A stretch of 9,748 bases of DNA from Pseudolabrys sp. (lineage in GTDB: Bacteria; Pseudomonadota; Alphaproteobacteria; Rhizobiales; Xanthobacteraceae), in NCBI GenBank assembly GCA_026125925.1, contig JAHCKF010000101.1:1-9748 (forward strand), in the 5' to 3' direction. Positions 5,066 to 9,748 of the stretch are shown piece after piece. The position numbers and the translations under genes are program-made. How positions within the stretch are numbered: the first letter of the stretch is position 1; each line of letters starts with the position of its first letter. Below the pieces are notes generated by a model. It had not been told where the DNA came from and did not search any database. It saw only the letters and a program-made list of their open reading frames with translations.

Positions 5066-5353
5066 ATGACCGTCTTCATCCGCACGCTCATCGGCATCGA
5101 TGCGCTGGCCGCGCTGGTCGTGATCTATTTCTTCTTCGTCGGCCTGGCCGACGGCTCGGTGTCGTCGTTCAACGGCGGGCTGTGGTTCGCCCTGCTCGCC
5201 GGCGTCGCCGTCATTCTCGGCGGCGGCTGGGCGCTGCAGTCGGGCGGCCGCCGCGGACTCGCCGCCGCGCTGCTGCTTGTGCTCGCGGTGCCGGCCGTGC
5301 TCTATGCGCTGTTCATCGCGCTCATCCTCATCACCCAACCGCGCTGGAATTAG
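5066..5353 (+). CDS. Small inner-membrane protein with three TM segments
   Basis: A 95-residue, very hydrophobic protein. Predicted membrane helices lie at about 6-26 (RTLIGIDALAALVVIYFFFV), 38-56 and 63-90, with the conserved-looking loop GLADGSVSSFN between the first two and a short C-terminal end ITQPRWN. Similar small proteins in Hyphomicrobiales genomes are, from memory, sometimes labelled 'osmoprotectant transporter permease', but at this length and topology a real ABC permease is not supported. Function is best left open. The start ATG follows a GGGGGCGAGA stretch that can serve as a weak ribosome site. The lipoprotein gene starts three bases after its stop, so the two are almost certainly one operon. 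Confidence 0.85.
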   Translation: MTVFIRTLIGIDALAALVVIYFFFVGLADGSVSSFNGGLWFALLAGVAVILGGGWALQSGGRRGLAAALLLVLAVPAVLYALFIALILITQPRWN

Positions 5354-5356
5354 TGA

Positions 5357-5638
5357 ATGCGATTTGTCCCGCCTGCCCTCTTCATCCTGCTCGCCGCCTG
5401 CAGTACCGCCGCCATTCCCGACGACACCGCGAAATTGAGCGAGGCCGACCGCGCCTGGATCGGCGCCTGCGTCAAACAGCTCGCCAACGAGCCGGCGCCA
5501 AGCGAGGACGTCAAGCAGCGCTATTGCACCTGCATGCACGAGCAGTTCGACGACAACAAGCCGGTGACGCAGACCGAGATGGAGCGCATGTATCCGCCGA
5601 TGCACCGCGCCTGCAACGCCGAGTCCGGCTGGAAATAG
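5357..5638 (+). CDS. Small cysteine-rich lipoprotein
   Basis: A 93-residue protein with a lipoprotein signal: MRFVPPALFILLAAC, lipobox LAAC with the acylated cysteine at residue 15. The mature protein has four more cysteines (C38, C57, C59, C86) in a helical context (EADRAWIGACVKQL; RYCTCMHEQF; YPPMHRAC). This suggests two disulfides pinning a helical hairpin in the periplasm. No family could be named. It begins three nucleotides after the membrane protein's stop (TAG TGA ATG), which indicates co-transcription and perhaps a shared envelope function. The gene ends 101 bp before the DUF3829 gene, which has its own likely promoter and a CRP-type site. Confidence 0.85.
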   Translation: MRFVPPALFILLAACSTAAIPDDTAKLSEADRAWIGACVKQLANEPAPSEDVKQRYCTCMHEQFDDNKPVTQTEMERMYPPMHRACNAESGWK

Positions 5639-5661
5639 CGCCCGCCGGAACCCGCGCGATG

Positions 5662-5677
5662 TGTGACCGGTGTCACA
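5662..5677 (+). promoter_or_regulatory. CRP-type binding site upstream of the DUF3829 gene
   Basis: TGTGA-CCGGTG-TCACA is an exact match to the CRP consensus TGTGA-N6-TCACA, and the full 16-mer is almost a perfect palindrome. TAGCAT at 5698-5703 could be the -10. A start near 5710 would put the site's centre at about -41, the class II activator position. The regulator would be a CRP/FNR-family protein encoded elsewhere. Confidence 0.55.
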
Positions 5678-5739
5678 GTGCGGCGGGGGCGGCGCGCTAG
5701 CATCGCATGCGACGCTGGCTCGAACCCCGGGGGTGCACC

Positions 5740-6672
5740 ATGAAGTTCCATTCCGCGCTGTGGCTCGCGATCGCGGGCCTGTTGGCAACATCGCTCGCCG
5801 CGCCGGCTTTGGCGCAGGCGGTTCCCGGCGTCGAGAAGATGAATGCCTATGTCGGCTGCATCAACCGGCTGTCGGCGCGCTCCTACCAGTCGCGCGATCG
5901 CTATTTCGACTGGGTCAAGAATAAGAACGGCCCGACCGGCAAGGAGCGCATCGTCTACGGCACCTACACCATCTACGATACGAGCGATTGCCGGAAGAAC
6001 GTCGAGAAGGCCAACGCGCTCGAGCCGCATGACGCCGCGCTCGAAGCCGCCGCCACGGCTTACGTGGACGCCGTCAGCGCGCTCGAGCCTCTGCTCAAGG
6101 AGGCCGACGACTATTACGAACAGGAGAACTACAAGGACGACAAGATGGCCAAGGGCAAGGCGATGCATCCGCGCCTGGTCGCCGCCTGGAACGCCTTTGC
6201 CACCGCCGACAAGGCGTTGCGCGAGAATGTCGAGGCCATCAACGACAAGCGGGCGCTGGCGCGGCTCGCCGAGATCGAGAGCAAGGAAGGCCGCAAGGCG
6301 CGCTATCACATCGAGGCGCTGATGATCGAGGCCAAGCGCGTGCTGCGCGCCGAGACGACCGGCAAGCCCGATATCGGCGAGATCACCAAGGCCGTCGCCG
6401 ATTACGAAGCGGCGGTGAAGGCGGCGGAGGATGTCTCGGGCGCGGATCCGGCGCAGAAGATCGGCGGCATGTTCATCAGCAACGCCAAGTCGTACCTCAC
6501 CACGGCCAAGCAGCTCATGCGCCGCATTCGCGACAAGACGCCCTACTCGGCCGGCGACCGCATGATGCTCGGCCAGCAGGGCGCCGGCTGGATGGTCGAG
6601 GGCTCGCCGCCGCGGCTGTTGCGCGACTACAACCAGCTCATCGACGCCTATAACCGCGGCGCGCGGATCTAG
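5740..6672 (+). CDS. Periplasmic DUF3829 family protein (YiiG-like)
   Basis: A 310-residue protein matching the DUF3829 family, of which E. coli YiiG is the best-known member; the function is unknown. Family landmarks are YVGCINRL (C40), RYFDWVKNKNGPTGKERIVYGTY, TSDC (C84), YYEQENYKDDKMAKGKAMHP, INDKRALARLAEIESKEGR and the end RRIRDKTPYSAGD...GWMVEGSPPRLLRDYNQLIDAYN. The C40 and C84 pair is shared with YiiG as I recall it and may form a disulfide. YiiG-type proteins are often lipoproteins; this one instead has a cleavable signal (APALAQA, cut after about residue 26), so it should be soluble in the periplasm. The mature protein is mostly alpha-helical. A CRP-type site lies 63 bp upstream. It converges on the tadG-like gene, and an 11-bp inverted repeat spans the junction. 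Confidence 0.92.
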   Translation: MKFHSALWLAIAGLLATSLAAPALAQAVPGVEKMNAYVGCINRLSARSYQSRDRYFDWVKNKNGPTGKERIVYGTYTIYDTSDCRKNVEKANALEPHDAALEAAATAYVDAVSALEPLLKEADDYYEQENYKDDKMAKGKAMHPRLVAAWNAFATADKALRENVEAINDKRALARLAEIESKEGRKARYHIEALMIEAKRVLRAETTGKPDIGEITKAVADYEAAVKAAEDVSGADPAQKIGGMFISNAKSYLTTAKQLMRRIRDKTPYSAGDRMMLGQQGAGWMVEGSPPRLLRDYNQLIDAYNRGARI

Positions 6673-6685
6673 GTGCGCGCCGCGG
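6654..6685. terminator. Bidirectional hairpin between convergent genes
   Basis: CCGCGGCGCGC (6654-6664) and GCGCGCCGCGG (6675-6685) are perfect 11-bp inverted arms with a 10-nt loop that contains the DUF3829 stop codon. It fills the 22-bp gap between the convergent genes and would form in either transcript. No T-runs flank it, so Rho-independent termination is likely but not certain. Confidence 0.55.
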
Positions 6686-6694
6686 CCACTCGCG

Positions 6695-8050
6695 TCACTT
6701 GGCGACGCGGAGCTGCGTCAGGCCGGTGCCGATCTGCTTGAACACCGTGCCGATGCCGCTGGCGCTCGTCACGATGAAGAACTTCGACGGATCGATCATC
6801 TTGTCCTTGGAGCCGGCGCAGTTCTGCAGCAGCGTCGAGGTCGGATCGCCGTTGGTGTTCACCTGAATGGTGTAGATGGTGACGCCCGCGGTCTTGATGT
6901 TGTTGCAGGTGCCGGCGCCGGTGCTCGAGGCGTACATACGGCCGTCCACCGCCGTCGAGGTCGCGCTGCCGTTGCCGTACCAGCGGTCCTGCGTGTTGAG
7001 GCCGTCCGACATCAGGATGATGATGTCGGAATATTTGTAGTTGCCGTCCTTGGCCGGCGCCGTCAGCGGTCCGCCGCCGACCAGCGACTGCCAGCCCCAC
7101 ACCAGGCCGATCGGCTGGTTGGTGGCGCCGCTCGGCTGCATCTGGTCGACCAGGCTGTTCAGGTTGGTCCAGTTGTAGGTCAGGCCCATCATCGGCGCCG
7201 GACAGGCGTTGTGCTGTTCGGCCGGCCATTTCGAATTCGCCGTGCCGTTCGGCAGCGTCACCACCTGGTCCCAGGTCGAGGTGCCGGGGCTGCTCGACGG
7301 GCCGCGGTCGGTGACGCAGCCGTTCCAGGTGTTGTGATTGGCCGGCCCCCAACTGCCCCAGCAGTTGCCTTTATACATAAACCCGCTGCAGACCTGATTG
7401 TCGGCGTTCCAGTCGGTCCAGTCGATATAGCTGGCGCTGTAATTGCCGGCGCCGATATTGACATCCTTGGCAAAGGGAATGATCGAGACATAGACGTCGC
7501 CGTCGACCGAGGCCGCGCCCTTCAGCTGGGTCAGCAGATTCTTGGTCGCCGTCTTCAGCGCCGTCATCTTGCCGTCGGAGTCCATCGATCCGGTGTTGTC
7601 GAGCACCAGCGCCACGCGCAGCCGCGTCGTGCCCCAGGCCGTTGTCGACGAACCGCTGATCGTCACGTTGTTGATGCCGATGACGCCCATGAACACGGTC
7701 GGCACCGAGGCCGAGCCGTTGACGACGACCTTGCTGCCGCCATCGCTCGTGTAGGCGGCGCTCACGGTGATGTCCTTGGCCTGCGGCTGGTTCAGCATCG
7801 CCTGCACGTAATTCTTCGCCTTGGTGTTGAGCTCGCTGCTGCTCAAGGTCGCGGCGTCGCGGGACAGCATCAGCGCCGCGGAGTCGAGCGCGCCCTGCAG
7901 CGCCGCCTTGGTCCTGTTGGCCTGCGTGAAATCGACGGCGGCGCCGACGGTGCCGACCAGCGGCAACGCCGCGAGCGCGAAGGTGATGGCGACATTGCCG
8001 CCACGGTCGCGGCCGAAGGCCCTGAGCCGGCGATAGAACTGCGTTAACAT
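6695..8050 (-). CDS. TadG-like pilus-assembly protein with von Willebrand A domain
   Basis: A 451-residue protein. Residues about 14-60 (GRDRGGNVAITFALAALPLVGTVGAAVDFTQANRTKAALQGALDSAAL) are the Tad/TadE-TadG N-terminal segment: a basic start, one membrane helix, then an amphipathic helix. Residues about 145-430 form a vWA domain with the metal-site residues DNTGS (151-155), T310 and SDG (D349). vWA domains of this type bind a divalent metal and protein ligands in the periplasm. TadG proteins belong to Flp/Tad pilus loci, but no other tad gene is in the window, so this is a stand-alone copy. The start has a GGAG six bases upstream. Six cysteines lie in the vWA region (C221, C230, C245, C283, C382, C411). 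Confidence 0.9.
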   Translation of the reverse strand: MLTQFYRRLRAFGRDRGGNVAITFALAALPLVGTVGAAVDFTQANRTKAALQGALDSAALMLSRDAATLSSSELNTKAKNYVQAMLNQPQAKDITVSAAYTSDGGSKVVVNGSASVPTVFMGVIGINNVTISGSSTTAWGTTRLRVALVLDNTGSMDSDGKMTALKTATKNLLTQLKGAASVDGDVYVSIIPFAKDVNIGAGNYSASYIDWTDWNADNQVCSGFMYKGNCWGSWGPANHNTWNGCVTDRGPSSSPGTSTWDQVVTLPNGTANSKWPAEQHNACPAPMMGLTYNWTNLNSLVDQMQPSGATNQPIGLVWGWQSLVGGGPLTAPAKDGNYKYSDIIILMSDGLNTQDRWYGNGSATSTAVDGRMYASSTGAGTCNNIKTAGVTIYTIQVNTNGDPTSTLLQNCAGSKDKMIDPSKFFIVTSASGIGTVFKQIGTGLTQLRVAK

Positions 8051-8423
8051 GCATTGCTCCGGCTGACGCTAAGGCGGATTCACCACTGCGTCAGAACGGC
8101 ACCGTCATAGTTTTCAGTTTTGAAGCCCGCGTATATCGCCACGCGGAAAAACCGGGGGTGCCGCTAAGCCTGTACGCGTATGCGCGGCGGCAAGCCGAGT
8201 ATCGTCAACGGCTTGTAAGGTAAACCGGCTTTATCCATCATCCGTCGAAGGCCGCTGACGATCGAAAGAACCATCATATGGCTGCGCGCCAGCAGCACCG
8301 GCGCGTCAAGATCGATACAATTGTCGCAATTCATTCAACGCTTGCTTCACGACGACAACAGCCGGAGAGCGTTTGCTCCCCGGCCGTCGTGTCGCGTCCG
8401 CGGTTCAATGCGGCCGCGCAGGC
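8051..8423. other. 373-bp non-coding stretch between tadG-like and glycine-zipper genes
   Basis: No convincing gene was found on either strand. It should contain the promoter of the tadG-like gene, but I see no clear -35/-10 pair. Visible structure is limited to a 6-bp inverted repeat CCGCGT/ACGCGG at about 8128-8147 followed by AAAAA, a small ACAATTGT palindrome near 8317, and the hairpin at 8361-8384 listed separately. Confidence 0.5.
8361..8384 (-). terminator. Hairpin downstream of the glycine-zipper gene
   Basis: GCCGGAGAGC (8361-8370) pairs with GCTCCCCGGC (8375-8384) with one G-U or mismatch and a 4-nt loop. It lies 40 nt after the stop on the - strand and is a plausible transcription end, though without a T-run. 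Confidence 0.45.
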
Positions 8424-8828
8424 CTAGTAGCGCACATAGCGATCCGGCGTGTCGGTCACCGCGACGCCGACCAAGGTGCCGCCCACGGCGCCGATGCCGG
8501 CGCCGACAAGCGCACCGCCCCCCGACGTCAGCGCCGAACCGGCGATGGCGCAGGGCGGACACACCGCGGCGCCGATGATGGCGCCGATCACCGCGCCGCC
8601 GATCGGATAGAGCAGCGGGTCGGACGGCAAGCCCGACGCGGCATAGACCGGACGGCGGTCGTAATAAGTGCGCTCGGCGGCGTAGGCCGGCACGCGCTCG
8701 TAGCGGTGATGATAGGCCTGCTGTCGATGATGCTGGCGGTAATGATGCGGCTCGGCGGCCGAGGCCGAAGCGGGAACGAGCACCCCGAGCACGGCGGCGG
8801 CGGCGAGTCCGGTAGCAAACTTACGCAT
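8424..8828 (-). CDS. Exported His/Tyr-rich glycine-zipper protein
   Basis: A 134-residue protein with a Sec signal peptide (MRKFATGLAAAAVLGVLVPASASAA). A His/Tyr/Arg-rich linker follows (PHHYRQHHRQQAYHHRYER, then AERTYYDRRPVY). Next come two glycine-zipper segments: GGAVIGAIIGA (about 77-87) and a Gly-rich stretch at 103-121 with G-x3-G spacing. Between them is CPPC (C90-C93), which could form a local disulfide or bind metal together with the histidines. Glycine zippers pack membrane helices closely, so insertion in the outer or inner membrane is likely. Exact function is unknown. AGGAGA sits about seven bases before the ATG at 8828. Its promoter region is shared with the divergent gene at 9005. 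Confidence 0.85.
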   Translation of the reverse strand: MRKFATGLAAAAVLGVLVPASASAAEPHHYRQHHRQQAYHHRYERVPAYAAERTYYDRRPVYAASGLPSDPLLYPIGGAVIGAIIGAAVCPPCAIAGSALTSGGGALVGAGIGAVGGTLVGVAVTDTPDRYVRY

Positions 8829-8860
8829 GGAGCTGTCTCCTGTTACCAGCCCCGGTCGCT

Positions 8861-8885
8861 AACAACGCGATGCCGCTTCCGTTCC
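8861..8885 (-). promoter_or_regulatory. Weak EcfG-like promoter for the glycine-zipper gene
   Basis: On the - strand, GGAAC (8885-8881) is followed after 16 bases by TGTT (8864-8861). The EcfG consensus is GGAAC-N16-18-CGTT, so the -10 is off by one base. A CGTT also occurs but only 13 bases away. This is listed because the divergent gene has an exact EcfG-type match. Confidence 0.3.
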
Positions 8886-8945
8886 TGTGAAACCAGGCCA
8901 AAGCGCCATCGAGCGGGCGCGGCACGCCACGATTTTTCCACAAGC

Positions 8946-8970
8946 GGAACCCACAGTTGGTTTCTGCGTT
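8946..8970 (+). promoter_or_regulatory. EcfG-type (general stress response) promoter
   Basis: GGAAC (8946-8950), 16-bp spacer, CGTT (8967-8970). This is the consensus recognised by the alphaproteobacterial general-stress sigma factor EcfG under PhyR/NepR control. It lies 35 bp upstream of the GTG start at 9005, leaving a leader of about 28 nt. The expected regulation is induction in stress and starvation. Confidence 0.6.
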
Positions 8971-9004
8971 TTGATCTCGTTCCGCCAACGGAGTTCCTGT
9001 CGCC

Positions 9005-9268
9005 GTGTCATCCTTCAACGACCTCATCAAGACGCTCGAGCAACCGCATGCCGTGCGCCTGCGCCATCTCGGTGCCACTGCGGACGTGCTGAAATATGCG
9101 CCGCCGCGGCTGCGCGCCGATGCCGGCGATCGGGTCGTGGCGCGCGCGGTGGCCGATGCCGCCTATTGGCGCGAGCGTGCCTTCAAGGCCGAGACCAAGC
9201 TGCGCGCGCTGGAAACACGGGTCCAGCAGCTCGCCAAACGCGCGCAGGATCGCGCCGAAGGCCGCTGA
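9005..9268 (+). CDS. Small coiled-coil protein, unknown function
   Basis: An 87-residue protein starting at GTG 9005 with GGAG about ten bases upstream. The N-terminal half (SFNDLIKTLEQPHAVRLRHLGATADVLKYAPPRLRADAGDRVV) looks globular. The C-terminal half (AYWRERAFKAETKLRALETRVQQLAKRAQDR) is a strongly charged heptad-like helix that probably forms a coiled coil. No signal peptide or membrane segment is seen, so it should be cytoplasmic. No family is recognised. The EcfG-type promoter directly upstream suggests a role in the general stress response. Codon use and GC fit the chromosome, and the opposite-strand frame over the same bases is a shadow. Confidence 0.65.
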   Translation: MSSFNDLIKTLEQPHAVRLRHLGATADVLKYAPPRLRADAGDRVVARAVADAAYWRERAFKAETKLRALETRVQQLAKRAQDRAEGR

Positions 9269-9351
9269 AGAGAGCGCTGACGGCCGCGTCGCGCGCGCCA
9301 TTTATTAGCAGGCCCATAGACCCAAACCGCCGCGCCGGCCGTATAAACGGC

Positions 9352-9748
9352 ATGACCGACACGAATCTCGCCCGCCTGCGCTCTGCCATGCGGCTCGTGA
9401 TCGCCGCTTTCTTCATCGGCGGCCTGTTCCTGCATCTGCGATCGACCGACGCCCTCGTGCGCATCACGCCGGGCTGGGTGCCGTTTCCGCGCGAAGTGGT
9501 GCTCATCACCGGCTGGCTGGAACTTGCGGGGGCACTGGCGCTGCTGTGGCCGCCGACGCGCAAGGCCGCCGGCATCGCGCTGGCGCTCTACATCGTCGCG
9601 GTGTGGCCGGCGAACATCAAGCATGCGGTCGAACACATCGTGCTGCCGCCGATCCCGGACTCCTGGTGGTACCATGGCCCGCGCCTGGCGTTGCAGCCGG
9701 TGCTGGCGTGGTGGGCGTTGTTCTGCGCCGGCGTCATCGACTGGCCGG
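9352..9748 (+). CDS. DoxX-like membrane protein, N-terminal part (runs off the window)
   Basis: The frame is open from ATG 9352 to the window end, giving at least 132 residues. It resembles small DoxX-family proteins: about four membrane helices (LVIAAFFIGGLFLHL; VVLITGWLELAGALALLWP; AAGIALALYIVAVWPANI; LQPVLAWWALFCAGVI). The family-like elements are ITGWLELAGALALL, the short PANIKHAVEH loop and the SWWYHGPRLALQPVL segment before the last helix. DoxX family members have been linked to redox or thiol stress in some bacteria, but the role here cannot be told. There is no strong Shine-Dalgarno (GTATAAACGGC precedes the ATG). The gene follows the coiled-coil gene by 83 bp and may have its own promoter. 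It is close to its usual full length, so the stop is probably just outside the window. Confidence 0.88.
   Translation, partial: MTDTNLARLRSAMRLVIAAFFIGGLFLHLRSTDALVRITPGWVPFPREVVLITGWLELAGALALLWPPTRKAAGIALALYIVAVWPANIKHAVEHIVLPPIPDSWWYHGPRLALQPVLAWWALFCAGVIDWP

Noticed and set aside
4123..5791. Two long - strand frames (324 and 284 codons) over 4123-5791
   Set aside because: Arg/Ala/Gly-rich translations antisense to the DUF488, secreted, membrane and lipoprotein genes, all of which have clear signals; typical high-GC shadows.
7211..8047. 278-codon + strand frame opposite the tadG-like gene
   Set aside because: Composition is a complement of the vWA protein's codons; no start signal or family motif.
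8128..8152. CCGCGT/ACGCGG hairpin followed by AAAAA as a terminator
   Set aside because: The A-run is on the + strand, where no gene ends upstream; on the - strand it would precede, not follow, the stem.
8278..8427. 49-codon + strand frame starting MAARQQHRRVKID
   Set aside because: Poor ribosome site, low-complexity tail, and it overlaps the hairpin and the 3' end of the glycine-zipper gene; no sign of coding selection.

Overview
The window is high-GC, apart from one islet, and looks like an alphaproteobacterium of the Hyphomicrobiales (Bradyrhizobium/Rhodopseudomonas/Pseudolabrys-like). The reasons are the ThiC tail, the BrnTA and ParDE families, two alphaproteobacterial palindromic repeats (CCCTCCCCCG-CTTG-CGGGGGAGGG and a GGGCTTGACCC-type hairpin), a Tad-type vWA protein and an EcfG-type promoter (GGAAC-N16-CGTT). 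This placement is inferred from families and motifs; no search was run.

Layout. 1-540: 3' end of thiC, carrying an in-frame palindromic repeat. 541-4012: accessory island. Its left part (about 550-2358) is clearly poorer in GC (sample lines count to 43-48 % against about 65 % around it). It holds two convergent genes: a membrane-anchored helical protein and a 393-residue protein that joins a BrnA-type ribbon-helix-helix (RHH) domain to a putative PD-(D/E)XK nuclease. Its right part holds a ParD/ParE-type toxin-antitoxin pair on the + strand, then on the - strand an orphan RHH fragment, a complete brnT-brnA pair and an orphan brnA-like gene. A 96-bp RHH-coding segment occurs three times in direct orientation (2359-2454, 3148-3243, 3790-3885; any two copies differ at 3 positions) and separates these modules. 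The array reads nuclease-R1-parDE-R2-brnA/brnT-R3-orphan brnA. This repeat-punctuated toxin-antitoxin/nuclease array is the most unusual thing in the window.

4092-6672: ordinary high-GC chromosomal genes, all +. They are a DUF488 protein, a secreted four-cysteine protein, a small three-TM membrane protein with a cysteine-rich lipoprotein 3 nt behind it, and a periplasmic DUF3829 (YiiG-like) protein preceded by a perfect CRP-type site. 6695-8828: two - strand envelope genes, an isolated TadG-like protein with a vWA domain and a His/Tyr-rich glycine-zipper protein. 9005-end: a small coiled-coil protein behind an EcfG-type promoter, and the 5' part of a DoxX-like membrane protein.

Working together: brnT/brnA and parD/parE are self-contained toxin-antitoxin pairs. 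The brnT promoter has a G/C-run inverted repeat between its -35 and -10 that could be the BrnA operator. The extra RHH copies could bind the same operator, or could act simply as recombination substrates. Most genes from 4558 to 9352 encode exported or membrane proteins, with no evident shared pathway.
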